Of a DNA stretch of 64,000 nucleotides, positions 1 to 8,764 are shown one piece after another. The DNA lies in NCBI GenBank assembly GCA_016719855.1, contig JADJYH010000047.1, forward strand, positions 1-64,000. The letters run 5' to 3'. The notes under the pieces are model-generated. The model was not told the origin of the DNA, ran no database searches, and worked only from the letters and a program-made list of their open reading frames with translations. The position numbers and the translations under genes are program-made. Positions within the stretch are counted from its first letter, which is position 1. Each line of letters starts with the position of its first letter. The stretch comes from Saprospiraceae bacterium (GTDB taxonomy: Bacteria; Bacteroidota; Bacteroidia; Chitinophagales; Saprospiraceae).

Positions 1-1437
1 AAGTCGTGGCAATCTGGGTGGCTAGCATCGGCTGCGCCGAATTCGAGTTGTTCGTTGTCTGAGGTCAGCGGGCCGATGGTCACAGGCAAGTCAGCGTAGC
101 TGAAAAAGCCGTAAACATTGCCGTTTCCGTAAATTTTGAAACCGTCGTCGCCTGTATTTTCATGTTGAAAATTGATGGTAACGAAAAACTGTCCTTGGTC
201 GTTGCAGTCGGAAACCTCCGCTGTCAGGTCAAAGATATGGCAGTCGCCACCGCCGCAGTTTACAGGGCCAAAAACGTAGACGCCTTTGCAGTTTTCAAAA
301 TTCTACGTCCCTCACCACGATTTCGTAAACCACGCCCGGGTTGAGTGGGCCGATGGTATAAAACGGGTCGCCGTAGGCAAATGGGCCAAACCACTGGTCG
401 TTCGCACGAATCTTGAACCCTTGGCTGCCCGTGTTTTGCGAAGCGAACTCAACATCCAGCATGAACTGGCCTTCAGCGTTGCAGGGGTGCGCCTCGGCAA
501 ACACCTCGAAAATATGACAATCACCGTTCGGTGTGCAGTCAGGTGACGAAAATGTATCGTGGGCGCAGCAATCGGGGACGTCGTTTATGCAGACATTAAT
601 AACTTGGCTCGGCTCGCCATTGTCGTCAAAATGTTGAATCGTAATGGGCAGGTCGGCCAGTGGGAAGGTGCCAATATTTTGCCCTTCATAAATCACGTTG
701 AACAGGGTGTTGCCGGGGTTCTCATAATTGAAATCGAGCGTGAGCTGGTAAGTCCCATCCGAGTTGCAATCGCCCGTCTCGGCTACGAAGTCGAAAATAT
801 CACAAGCGCCAGCAACACAATCAGGTGCCGTGAACTCGTCAATGGCGCAGCAGTCAGGCACATCGTTGATGCAAACCTGTATGGCCTGATTCGGCTCGCC
901 GTTGTCGTCAAAATGCTGGATGGTTATCGGCAAGGCCGCAAGCGCAAAAAGCCCGATATTTTGGCCTTCATAAAATACTTCAAAAAAGTTGTTCCCAGCA
1001 TTTTCAACCTGGAAATCCAAATGAAGTTGGTAAGTGCCATCCGAGTTGCAGTCGCCAGGAGTGGCCACAAAGTCAAAGATGTCACAGGCACCGCCTGCAC
1101 AGGAAACCGGTCCAGCGATGTCGAAATCGGAACAGTCAGGGTGCTGGTTGTCAATGGCCACAAACTCGAAAACGCTGCTTCCATTGCCGGGAAATGGGCC
1201 GACCGTGACGGGAAGCGCCGAGTAGGCGAAGTTGCCGTAGTTGTTGCCTCCGCCTTGTAGGTGGAATCCTTCGTTGCCAACGCCATCGTACTGGAAGTTG
1301 ATGGTCACGAAATATTCGCCGTTGACGCAGTCGCCCTCTGTGGCCACAAGGTCGAAGATTTGGCATTGGGCATGGGTTTTCACCGCGCCGAAGCAGCAAA
1401 AAATGAGGAAAATGGTGGAATAAATGATGTTTTTCAT
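1..1437 (-). CDS. Secreted Cys-rich tandem-repeat protein, partial and frameshifted
   Basis: Unrecognised secreted protein whose C-terminus lies beyond the window edge. The start is placed at the ATG at 1437 because it opens a classical signal peptide (MKN, a hydrophobic core, likely cleavage after HAQ at residue 24); an in-frame ATG at 1461 would only add eight polar residues. The mature part is tandem units of 93-95 residues, each opening with C-x-I-F-(D/E) and closing near a P-D-C motif. Four lie in the first frame and a fifth follows in another frame. Reading stops at TGA 297-295, but the repeat continues smoothly if one base of the A4 run at 297-300 is removed, so this is most likely an indel. 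The regularly spaced cysteines suggest disulphide-stabilised beta domains at the cell surface; the function is unknown. Confidence 0.75.
520..1086 (-). repeat. Two near-identical 94/95-residue coding repeat units
   Basis: Units 2 (1086-805) and 3 (804-520) of the repeat protein are far more alike than units 1, 4 and 5. They share long identical blocks such as GDCNSDGTYQL and PITIQHFDDNGEP. This points to recent duplication or gene conversion of one unit inside the gene. Confidence 0.8.
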
Positions 1438-1629
1438 ACTTGACAGGATTTGATGGTACAAATGTGCTTCGGCATTTGCATAGAGGAAAATACTTTTTTG
1501 GGTTATTTTTGGATTTTTTACTGGCGTAAAGTTAGCTTGTTTTTTGTAAAAAATTGATTGTCAATATTTTATCAAAAATGATGCCTTTGCCACTCTTGGA
1601 TTTTTTTTCTTAAACCAATATCAAGTTGA

Positions 1630-3105
1630 ATGAAAAATAACCCACTAATCACCTTACTTTCCTCGCTCTCCCGAAAAGAAATGACCCGGTTTGCTGAGTT
1701 TGCAGCTTCGCCGTATTTCAACAAGCACAAGGAAGTGCGTGCCTTAGCCGAGTTGTTGAGCGAAATTTACCCCGATTTTTCGGATAAAAAATGCGACCGG
1801 GCAGCCATTTATCGGAAACTTCGACCCGGACAGGCGCACCATCAAGCGCAGTTGGCCATCGTGTTCAGCTATGCCTTGCGATTATTGGAGCAGTTCCTAG
1901 TGGTGGAAGGTTTGGCGCAATTAGGTAATTTTGATGATAAAACACTGTATTACAGTCAATTGCGCAAGCGAAACCTGACCAGTCTCCTAAAAACGGATTG
2001 GCAACCAACGACCATCAAACGTGATGCCTTGCACACTGAAAGGATCGTGCAGTCCACGGCTTTTTACGAAAAAAAAATACGCAACGCCGCTGAACAAGAC
2101 GCCATCGCCATGCGCCTGGGGCGAACGGAAACGGTTTTTTTGGAAGAAAAACAAGGCTACCTCGATGCATTCTACCTCACTGCAACACTTCGGGATGCCT
2201 GCGAACGCAGCCAACGGTACCGTCTGCTGAAAACCTTGCCACCGGATGCACCTTTTTTTGAAAAACTGCTCGAAGTTTTAAACGCCACCCCCAATTTGGG
2301 CGACCAATTCCCATCTGTGAACGTGTACCTGCAACTTTACAACTTGTTGACAAACAACGACTTAAATCTGTTTTCCAAATGCTTGAACGATATTCGTGAA
2401 AACGAACGCCATTTCGACAGTGAAGAGTTGCAAAACCTCTACAACTACCTCCAAAACTTCTGCATCCAGCAAATCAACAACGGGCACCAACAGTTTTTGG
2501 AGGAGGTTTTCAGGCTTTATCAGCTTCAACTCGACAGCCAACTGCTGCTGGTGGACGGGGTACTTCCAGAGTGGCACTACAAAAACATTGTCACCACGGG
2601 CCTGCGCCTCGACGAGCGGCAGTGGGTTCGCAACTTTATCGAAAAATACAGCTCCTCTCTCGCAGAATCGGTGGCTGGGAACGCTTACAGCTACAACCTG
2701 GCGGCTTGGTTTTACCACGTCGGGAAACCGGGAGAGGTGCTTCCGCTGCTGCTGCAAGTGGAGTACACCGACCTCCGTTACAATCTCGACGCTAAGTCAC
2801 TGCTGTTGCGCACCTACTTCGACCTGGAGGAGGAGGAGGCGCTGCTGGCTCACACGGATGCGTTCGGACAGTTCGTGAAGCGGAACAAGTCGCTGACGGA
2901 TTTTCAGAAAAAAGGTTATTTCAACCTCATCCGTTTTTCACAGCGGGCGTTCAGGCTGAAAATGCAGGCGGGTTTTGCGAAGCAAGAAAAATGGCTGGAA
3001 AGCCTGCAAAAACTGGAGGCGGACATGGCTAAGTCAGAACCTATTTTTAACCGGACTTGGTTGGAGGGAAAGGTGGAGGAATTGAAAATCGCTGACTATC
3101 CTTGA
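1630..3105 (+). CDS. Conserved Bacteroidota protein of unknown function, helical
   Basis: 491-residue cytoplasmic protein with no signal peptide or membrane segment. The N-terminus, with an LSRKEMTRFAEFAASPYF core followed by NKHKEV and a YPDF motif, is a pattern I associate with an uncharacterised protein common in Bacteroidota. The rest is leucine-rich, strongly helical and charged, with the look of a TPR-like solenoid (for example around residues 230-420). The ATG start lies 193 bases from the divergent repeat protein, and the spacer is AT-rich. It is followed by a large palindromic spacer that separates it from the convergent barrel gene. No function is proposed. Confidence 0.8.
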   Translation: MKNNPLITLLSSLSRKEMTRFAEFAASPYFNKHKEVRALAELLSEIYPDFSDKKCDRAAIYRKLRPGQAHHQAQLAIVFSYALRLLEQFLVVEGLAQLGNFDDKTLYYSQLRKRNLTSLLKTDWQPTTIKRDALHTERIVQSTAFYEKKIRNAAEQDAIAMRLGRTETVFLEEKQGYLDAFYLTATLRDACERSQRYRLLKTLPPDAPFFEKLLEVLNATPNLGDQFPSVNVYLQLYNLLTNNDLNLFSKCLNDIRENERHFDSEELQNLYNYLQNFCIQQINNGHQQFLEEVFRLYQLQLDSQLLLVDGVLPEWHYKNIVTTGLRLDERQWVRNFIEKYSSSLAESVAGNAYSYNLAAWFYHVGKPGEVLPLLLQVEYTDLRYNLDAKSLLLRTYFDLEEEEALLAHTDAFGQFVKRNKSLTDFQKKGYFNLIRFSQRAFRLKMQAGFAKQEKWLESLQKLEADMAKSEPIFNRTWLEGKVEELKIADYP

Positions 3106-3125
3106 TTGTAATGATGCAGCTTTTT

Positions 3126-3254
3126 TTTGATTGACGATTGCTGATTAATGTGTGATTTTGTGTTGGCGGATTTTTGATGGTCATGGCTTGCCATCAAAAA
3201 CCATCGGCATTACATCAAAATGTCAATCATGTAATCATCAATCGTTAATCAAAA
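3126..3254. repeat. Long imperfect inverted repeat between convergent genes
   Basis: A perfect inner stem (3171-3180 with 3191-3200, loop 3181-3190) is extended by imperfect outer arms (about 3126-3170 with 3201-3254) that share words such as TTTTGATT, ACGATTG and TGATTA in inverted order. It fills the space between two converging genes and could act as a bidirectional terminator. Confidence 0.75.
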
Positions 3255-3309
3255 CCCCGTCACTACAATCCGATACAATCAGGAAATTTGAAAATTGGAT
3301 TTGGAGGCT

Positions 3310-4104
3310 TCAATTCCAAATCAAACCAGCAGAGGGCGAGAAGCCGAGGGACTGGTGGAAGCTGCCCGCCATATCTGCCTGAAAGCCGTTGCCAAAGGCG
3401 AAACCCATCCCAAAATAAAGCATGGATGGCTCGGAAGCAAAGCCGGAACGGAGGTACAAGGACTTCACCGGTTGGTAGCTAAGTCCATTTTTCCAGCGGA
3501 ACGGGAATTCTATGTCTTTTTCCAGCTCGGAAACAACCACCAGCTTATCGGACACTTGCCAAGCAATTCCTAACCGGAAAATCGTGGGCAGGTTTTCGCC
3601 CGCCGCCAACTCCACCTGTGCCGGGCTGAATACATGCGCTCCGACCCGCAAGTTCTTTGAAACATCAGCCTGCATGCCCGCTTCAAAAGTCAAGCTGCCA
3701 CGGCTGCCGTACTCTGGTATGCGGGTCTGGAAATAATCGAACTGAGCACCAACGGACAGGGCGCTCCACAGTTTTCGAGCATAAGAAAAGCCGATTTTCT
3801 GCTGCCTAAACTCCTCATAACCAAAGCTTTGCACAATGAGGCCGAAACTGCCGGAGCGGGTTGGCAAGGCAACGCCAATCGCCATAGACTGCAACTCGGA
3901 CAGCAAAAAACGCTGCTCAGCAGCGGCTACAACCGCCAATTTGGTGAGGCTGGTCAGCCCAGCCTGGTTGCTGAAAAGCGCAACTGGCGACTGCATCGCC
4001 ACGGTCGCATGGCCCATGCCTGCGCCCAATGGGGTGACGGTGCTCATTTGGCCGAAGGCCATTTCACAATAAAATAGGAGGACAGGCAGCAAGAATTTTT
4101 TCAT
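3310..4104 (-). CDS. Outer-membrane beta-barrel protein (PorV/OmpP1-like)
   Basis: 264 residues with a short signal peptide (MKKFLLPVLLFYCEMAFG, cleaved near residue 18-19). The mature protein opens with a G-A-G-x-G-x-A motif and an S-N-Q-A-G-L motif, as in FadL/OmpP1 and PorV/PorQ-type barrels. It then alternates short amphipathic strands, and ends in a hydrophobic strand whose last residue is Asn rather than Phe. It is probably embedded in the outer membrane. The exact subfamily, and any role in T9SS, cannot be decided from sequence alone. A -7 box (TAACTTTG) sits five bases before the ATG, so the transcript may be nearly leaderless. Confidence 0.7.
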   Translation of the reverse strand: MKKFLLPVLLFYCEMAFGQMSTVTPLGAGMGHATVAMQSPVALFSNQAGLTSLTKLAVVAAAEQRFLLSELQSMAIGVALPTRSGSFGLIVQSFGYEEFRQQKIGFSYARKLWSALSVGAQFDYFQTRIPEYGSRGSLTFEAGMQADVSKNLRVGAHVFSPAQVELAAGENLPTIFRLGIAWQVSDKLVVVSELEKDIEFPFRWKNGLSYQPVKSLYLRSGFASEPSMLYFGMGFAFGNGFQADMAGSFHQSLGFSPSAGLIWN

Positions 4105-4108
4105 CCGC

Positions 4109-4116
4109 CAAAGTTA
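4109..4116 (-). promoter_or_regulatory. Candidate -7 box for the barrel gene
   Basis: Perfect TAACTTTG on the minus strand, immediately upstream of the ATG at 4104. No clear -33 TTTG at the usual spacing. Confidence 0.45.
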
Positions 4117-4130
4117 AAACCCCGTTTTGA

Positions 4131-4138
4131 TAACTTTG
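4131..4138 (+). promoter_or_regulatory. Candidate -7 box for udk
   Basis: Perfect TAACTTTG 22 bases before the GTG start of udk. It is back to back with the identical box for the divergent barrel gene. Confidence 0.5.
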
Positions 4139-4160
4139 CCACCAAATCCATCATCAAACC

Positions 4161-4771
4161 GTGAAACCATTTTTGATCGGCATCACAGGCGGCAGTGGCA
4201 GTGGCAAGACGAGCTTCATCAGCGAGCTTCGCAAGGCATTTTCTGAGGAAGAAGTCTGCATCCTCTCACAGGACGATTATTACTTCCCTCGTGACCAACA
4301 ACTGACGGACGAGGCTGGGGTGAAAAACTTCGATTTACCCCGTTCCATAGACAAAAATCCTTTAAAGTTGATGTGGAGCGATTGCTGGCTGGCGAGGTGG
4401 TGGAGCGGCTGGAATACACTTTCAACAACGAAAAGGCGAACCCAAAATGCTGCGTTTCCCTTCGGCACCAGTCATTATTGTGGAGGGCATTTTTGTTTTT
4501 CATTTTAAAAAAATCAGGCGGTTGCTCGACCTGAAAATCTTCCTGCACGCCAAGGAAAACCTCAAGGTCATCCGGCGCATCAAGCGGGACCAAGTGGAGC
4601 GAAACTACCCTATCGAAGATGTGCTTTACCGCTACGAAAAACACGTCATGCCAACGTTTGAGCGGTACATAGAACCGTACATGGAAGACGCCGACATCGT
4701 CGTGAACAACAATAGCCACTTTTCCGTCGGACTTGGATATGGTGAAGGGGTTTATTAGAAATAAACTTTAG
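4161..4771 (+). CDS. udk: Uridine kinase, three apparent indels
   Basis: Uridine/cytidine kinase of nucleotide salvage (uridine + NTP to UMP). A Walker A motif GGSGSGKTS lies at residues 10-18, and the DDYY and FDLP(R)S motifs typical of Udk follow. The start is GTG at 4161. The frame breaks three times. One A appears missing from the run 4353-4357 and one from 4444-4447, and one G appears extra at 4735-4736. Repairing them gives a 203-residue protein, the usual Udk length, with an NNNSHF motif near the end and a C-terminus reading GFIRNKL. Without repair the gene would be three fragments. Given the same pattern in many core genes of the window, error is more likely than inactivation. Confidence 0.85.
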
Positions 4772-4803
4772 ACAATAGAGCTGAGCATGATGTTGTCTAG
4801 TCT
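4766..4803. repeat. Short inverted repeat, TAGACAATAGA type
   Basis: TAGACAATA downstream of udk is followed 13 bases later by TGTTGTCTA, giving a small stem. The word recurs in the larger palindrome upstream of ald (42917-43015). It may terminate udk. Confidence 0.4.
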
Positions 4804-4975
4804 TTGTCGTTTTTTGGCCTCATTTTTTGAAAACGATTTTGAAACATAAAGGATGGCCGTTGGCCGTTAAGGTAATCTAGCCTTTCCAAAAAAAACCACA
4901 ACATTTTTCCGCCCCAACAAACCCGCAACAATGGCCCATTGTTCAATGGGTTCATCATTTCAAACAAGTATCAGC

Positions 4976-5776
4976 ATGAAAATCCTCATCATCGGCGGCG
5001 GCAACATGGGCATGACATACGCTCAAGCATTTCTTCGCTCGCACATCACCACCAAGAAAGACCTCATGATTCTGGAAAAATCGGAGGAAAAATGGCCGGA
5101 GTTGGAAAACCTAGACATCGGCTCCATTTGCAAAAACCCAGAGGACTGCCTTGCCCACGCCGACCTCGTCATCTTGGCCGTGAAGCCCCAGGACTCGGCG
5201 TTGCTTTTTGAGAAAATCCGCCCGATGGTTGACCCGCAGCAGGTGTTCCTGAGCATCATGGCGGGGGTAAAAATGAGCACCATTGCACAAGCGCTCGGCA
5301 TCAAAAAAATCATCCGGGCCATGCCCAACCTGCCCGCCCAAATCGGCATGGGCATGACCGCTTTCACTTCCACCGACGAAGTGACCCGCATTGAATTGGT
5401 CACGGTGCAGAACCTCATCAACACGACCGGAAAGACAATTTACGTGGAAAATGAGACACTGATTGACGCTGCCACGGCCATTTCCGGCAGCGGCCCGGCT
5501 TATGTTTGGTTCTTCATGAATGCCATGATTTCGGCAGCAAGGCAGGTCGGTTTCAACGATTCCGAGTCGGAACTTCTCGTGAGTCAGACATTTCAGGGGG
5601 CGATTGACCTGTTCCACCAATCGGATTTTTCTTGCGAGGAATGGATAAAAAAAGTAGCCTCAAAAGGCGGAACGACCGAAGCTGCGTTGGCCTCCTTTTC
5701 ACAAAGCGCTGTTTTTCAAGACATTGTGAATGGTGCGGTGGCAGCCTTCGAACGGGCGAAGGAGCTGGGGAATTGA
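4976..5776 (+). CDS. proC: Pyrroline-5-carboxylate reductase
   Basis: Last step of proline synthesis: pyrroline-5-carboxylate + NAD(P)H to proline. The 266-residue protein starts at the ATG at 4976, which directly opens the Rossmann motif MKILIIGGGNMG; an upstream in-frame ATG at 4931 would add a low-complexity tail not expected in the family. Further family marks are AVKPQD, the hydrophobic core of the second domain, ISGSGPAYVW near residue 162 and KGGTTEAAL near residue 222. Length fits ProC. A short palindrome (GCCCATTG tt CAATGGG, about 4934-4950) lies just upstream. Confidence 0.95.
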   Translation: MKILIIGGGNMGMTYAQAFLRSHITTKKDLMILEKSEEKWPELENLDIGSICKNPEDCLAHADLVILAVKPQDSALLFEKIRPMVDPQQVFLSIMAGVKMSTIAQALGIKKIIRAMPNLPAQIGMGMTAFTSTDEVTRIELVTVQNLINTTGKTIYVENETLIDAATAISGSGPAYVWFFMNAMISAARQVGFNDSESELLVSQTFQGAIDLFHQSDFSCEEWIKKVASKGGTTEAALASFSQSAVFQDIVNGAVAAFERAKELGN

Positions 5777-5905
5777 GAATGGAAAGCGTAAAGTTCAATT
5801 TGCGCTATGACAAAAATTAGCTGCTTTCTTCCAAAAACCCTTTTCTTTGCAGCGACAAGAACCAAACAGCAACTCGGCTGTTACACTCGCACAAAGTAGT
5901 AAGCA

Positions 5906-6343
5906 ATGGAACTTTCAAAAACAGCAAGCTTAATCATCTATCGAATCCGGGAACGTGGCCTGGAAGTGTTCATGCTTGACCACGACAAAGCAGAAGGCAA
6001 CTGGAAATTGCCCAACCACCAAGTCAGCCAAGCGACTGCCCTTCCGTTGGAGCATCCCGAAAAGTACATCGCACTCGACCCAGTGCAGCAGTCCGATGGC
6101 AAGTTGGAGGAGGGCCTCGCCGTGGAAGGCGATTGGCACGACATCCCCTCCCTGAAGTCGCTGCTGATGGAAGACGTCGAGTTTATGAAGGTGCAAATCA
6201 AGCAAATGGGCAACGACGCCATCGAGAAAGGTGCTTTCGTGGCCATCAAGGAAGCTTTCAAGCGGGTGGCACCGCACCAATACGAGATGCTGAAAGAACT
6301 CAAAGATATAGTGACGGATAGGAATTCCGTGAAGGATTTGTAA
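5906..6343 (+). CDS. Nudix-like protein without a Nudix box
   Basis: 145 residues. The opening (SLIIYRIRERGLEVFMLD and, later, WKLP) resembles the first strands of Nudix hydrolases that start with a self-contained GLIIYR element and reach a W-x-(I/L)-P segment. The expected G-x5-E-x7-R-E-x2-E-E box is absent, so catalysis is doubtful. The second half is helical and ends with KDIVTDRNSV. A strong terminator follows at 6361-6394. It may be a degenerate Nudix fold or an unrelated small protein; I do not recognise a named family. Confidence 0.55.
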   Translation: MELSKTASLIIYRIRERGLEVFMLDHDKAEGNWKLPNHQVSQATALPLEHPEKYIALDPVQQSDGKLEEGLAVEGDWHDIPSLKSLLMEDVEFMKVQIKQMGNDAIEKGAFVAIKEAFKRVAPHQYEMLKELKDIVTDRNSVKDL

Positions 6344-6360
6344 CCAACAAAGCTTCATAA

Positions 6361-6394
6361 AAAAGGCTCGGCAAGTTGTTGCCGGGCCTTTTTT
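6361..6394 (+). terminator. Rho-independent terminator
   Basis: Stem GGCTCGGCAA / TTGCCGGGCC with loop GTTG, followed by six T. It directly follows the Nudix-like gene. Confidence 0.9.
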
Positions 6395-6421
6395 ATTGAA
6401 ACCAAAATCCTATTTACTGCC

Positions 6422-6429
6422 TACATTTG
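6422..6429 (+). promoter_or_regulatory. Candidate -7 box for purC
   Basis: TACATTTG 24 bases before the chosen purC ATG. It overlaps an in-frame TTG at 6427, which supports 6454 rather than 6427 as the start. Confidence 0.5.
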
Positions 6430-6453
6430 CCCAAAATCAACAACAAACACTTC

Positions 6454-7407
6454 ATGGAATCCATAGAAAAGCGGAGCATTCGTCGCACAGACTTCAACTT
6501 CCCCGGCCAACTTGGGGTCTATCACGGCAAGGTTCGTGACGTTTACTCCATCGGCGATTTGCTGGTGATGGTCGCCTCCGACCGCATCTCGGCCTTCGAC
6601 TACATATTGCCCCGGCCCATCCCCTACAAGGGGCAGGTGCTCAACCAGATTGCCGCCCATTTCCTAAACCACACCCGAGATATTTGCCCCAACTGGCTCA
6701 TCGCTACACCAGACCCGAACGTGGCCATTGGCCACCGCTGCGACCCGTTCCGAGTGGAAATGGTGGTGCGGGGCTACCTGACGGGCCACGCCTGGCGCAC
6801 CTACAAATCTGGTTTGCGGGAGCTTTGCGGCATAACCCTCCCCGAAGGGATGAAGGAGCACGACCGTTTTCCCCACCCCATCATCACGCCCGCCACCAAG
6901 GCGGACGAGGGACACGACGAGGATATTTCACGGGAGGACATTATGGGGCGGGGCATCGTGAGCGAGGCGGATTATTTGCTGATAGAAAAATATACGCTGG
7001 GGCTTTTCGAACGTGGCCGACAGATGGCTGCCAAGCAGGGGCTTATCCTCGTGGATACGAAGTACGAGTTTGGCAAAAAGGACGGCGAAATTTACCTGAT
7101 TGACGAGATACACACACCGGATAGCTCCCGGTATTTTTACTTGGACGGCTACGAAGAGCGGCAGGCGAAGGGGGAGGTGCAGAAGCAACTTTCCAAGGAG
7201 TTTGTGCGGGAATGGCTGATGGCGCACGGATTTCAGGGTCACGATGGCGACATCATGCCAGTGATGCCGGACGTGTTCGTGGAGTCGGTGTCTGAGCGGT
7301 ACATCGAGCTGTATGAGTTACTGACGGGACGCCCATTTGAGCGGGCCGATACGGAGGACATTGCGGAGCGGATTGAGGGGAATGTGATGCGGTTTTTGCG
7401 GGGGTAA
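6454..7407 (+). CDS. purC: SAICAR synthetase
   Basis: Phosphoribosylaminoimidazole-succinocarboxamide synthase of purine synthesis, joining CAIR and aspartate with ATP. 317 residues, the longer form of the enzyme. Visible marks are GKVRDVY near residue 23, SDRISAFD near residue 40, VRGYLTG near residue 100, the LVDTKYEFG segment, DEIHTPDSSRYF near residue 215 and a C-terminal helix. The ATG at 6454 is preferred because the promoter box lies over the only earlier start. It stands alone, after a terminator and before a repeat-bearing spacer. Confidence 0.95.
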   Translation: MESIEKRSIRRTDFNFPGQLGVYHGKVRDVYSIGDLLVMVASDRISAFDYILPRPIPYKGQVLNQIAAHFLNHTRDICPNWLIATPDPNVAIGHRCDPFRVEMVVRGYLTGHAWRTYKSGLRELCGITLPEGMKEHDRFPHPIITPATKADEGHDEDISREDIMGRGIVSEADYLLIEKYTLGLFERGRQMAAKQGLILVDTKYEFGKKDGEIYLIDEIHTPDSSRYFYLDGYEERQAKGEVQKQLSKEFVREWLMAHGFQGHDGDIMPVMPDVFVESVSERYIELYELLTGRPFERADTEDIAERIEGNVMRFLRG

Positions 7408-7420
7408 AATTATGGGTAAT

Positions 7421-7452
7421 GAGATATTGGGTTATTGGGATATTGATTACTA
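7421..7452 (+). repeat. TTATTGGG-type short repeat in the purC downstream spacer
   Basis: Words ATATTGGG, TTATTGGG and ATATTG in tandem, flanked by GTAAT and ATTAC. The same words build the hairpins at 35057-35120 and 58314-58393. Confidence 0.6.
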
Positions 7453-7466
7453 AAAAAACAACTGAT

Positions 7467-8135
7467 ATGGCTTATTTCACGACTGACTTCTTGAATTTCT
7501 TTGCGGAGCTTTCCATGAACAATGACCGAGATTGGTTCAATGCCAACAAGGCCCGTTTTCAAAAAACCGTAGAAAAAACGTTCACGGAGTTTGTCGGAGC
7601 GCTAATAGAGCGGGCGCAGCAGGTGGACAACCGGATAGTCCTGACACCAAAGGATGCGATTTTTCGGATTTATCGGGACACCAGGTTTGGCGCTGACAAG
7701 ACTCCCTACAAGACCCACATGTCGGCCCTCATCACACCGGGCGGGCGAAAGGGAATGAGCGAAAGCGGAATGTATCTGCAAATGGGTTGTGATGATTTCC
7801 GCATTTACGGCGGGGCATACCAACCGGAGAAAAAGCAATTGCAGAACATCCGGGAGGCGATTGCCGCTGACTTGGGTGGCTTTTCTGCCCTGATAAATGA
7901 GAAAAATTTTGTGGGAAAATATGGTGGGCTGCACGGCGATGAAAACAAACGTCTGCCCGCCGAGCTGATGGAAGCCGCTGCCAAGCAGCCGCTTATTTTC
8001 AAGAAGTCATTTTACTACTTCCATGCGTTCGATGCAGAAACCATTCTTCGGGAAGATTTGGTTGACGTGTGCATGGAGTACTACCTTACCGGGAAGCCTG
8101 TTGGCGATTTTCTGGCGAAGGCAATGAAGGGTTAG
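7467..8135 (+). CDS. DUF2461 family protein
   Basis: 222-residue cytoplasmic protein. It matches the DUF2461 (TIGR02453) pattern: an N-terminal FLNFFAELSMNNDRDWFNAN element, then an IFRIYRDTRF motif, DKTPYKTH, and a mid-protein GMYLQM segment. The family is widespread, with unknown function. The ATG at 7467 is chosen because it opens the conserved N-terminus; upstream in-frame codons read through the repeat spacer. It converges on the next gene with only two bases between the stop codons. Confidence 0.85.
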   Translation: MAYFTTDFLNFFAELSMNNDRDWFNANKARFQKTVEKTFTEFVGALIERAQQVDNRIVLTPKDAIFRIYRDTRFGADKTPYKTHMSALITPGGRKGMSESGMYLQMGCDDFRIYGGAYQPEKKQLQNIREAIAADLGGFSALINEKNFVGKYGGLHGDENKRLPAELMEAAAKQPLIFKKSFYYFHAFDAETILREDLVDVCMEYYLTGKPVGDFLAKAMKG

Positions 8136-8137
8136 CC

Positions 8138-8464
8138 CTATTTGAACATGGAAAAGAACTTGCCCATCAGACCTGGTTCAGCTTTTCCTTCCAAGGTGAA
8201 TTGCCGCACAAATACCTTATCGTTGATGTAAATCCAAGCATGGTGAATACCGTTTTTCAACTCCTTGGTATCAAATGCTAATGCTTCTGAGCCTTCTTCC
8301 ACGCTAAGATTCGAGGTGAGTACAGACTTCCCCAGTTTGTCCTGGACAATCACTTGGATGCTACCGGGTTGATGAGAATGAATTTCAAGCACTGCAGTCT
8401 CTGCATTATTTTGTGAGCTTATTTCCCCGAGGAAAATTTCTGGCACATTGGAGGTGTTTCCCAT
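8138..8464 (-). CDS. Stand-alone T9SS sorting-domain-like small protein
   Basis: 108 residues with no signal peptide. The core reads like the beta-sandwich of a T9SS C-terminal sorting domain: SIQVIVQDKLGKSVL, then ALAFDTKELKNGIHHAWIY, then VFVRQFTLEG. It is followed by a 15-residue tail (AEPGLMGKFFSMFK) that cargo proteins lack. A stop codon sits directly before the ATG, so this is not a fragment of a longer cargo gene. Sorting domains normally occur only at the end of exported proteins, so a cytoplasmic solo copy is unusual. Function unknown. Confidence 0.65.
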   Translation of the reverse strand: MGNTSNVPEIFLGEISSQNNAETAVLEIHSHQPGSIQVIVQDKLGKSVLTSNLSVEEGSEALAFDTKELKNGIHHAWIYINDKVFVRQFTLEGKAEPGLMGKFFSMFK

Positions 8465-8764
8465 CTAATCTATTTTCTGGATTGACTTGAGTTTTAAAAC
8501 AAGGTCACAAGTACCAAGTCCCAACATTATTTTCTAATTGGTTAGAAAAGAGTAGGTTGAAAGTTATAGACTAGATTATGCAGCTACCGATCATCTCAAA
8601 TGCAGCACTACCATACCTTAGTCGCTGGCCATAACGGCATACCGGCGTAAAGGTTCTTCAACTTTTTACATTTCAGCATGTTTGTCAGCCACTCAATTTG
8701 TAATTGTCATCTAACGGGCAATTAGCGCCTTGTCAGGATTCAAACTGACAAGGCGCTGAATCGC
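8465..8764. other. Non-coding spacer with two palindromes
   Basis: No gene seen in 300 bases. It holds a short perfect palindrome (TTTTCTAA ttgg TTAGAAAA, 8530-8549), which could be an operator or weak terminator, and the hairpin at 8724-8757. Confidence 0.6.
8724..8757 (-). terminator. Hairpin after the 1112-residue T9SS protein
   Basis: Perfect 13-bp stem (8724-8736 with 8745-8757) just downstream of the stop codon. The following T tract is weak, so it is a likely but not classical terminator. Confidence 0.7.

Noticed and set aside
559..1260. A 233-codon plus-strand frame opposite the repeat protein
   Set aside because: It is a shadow of the tandem repeats on the minus strand.
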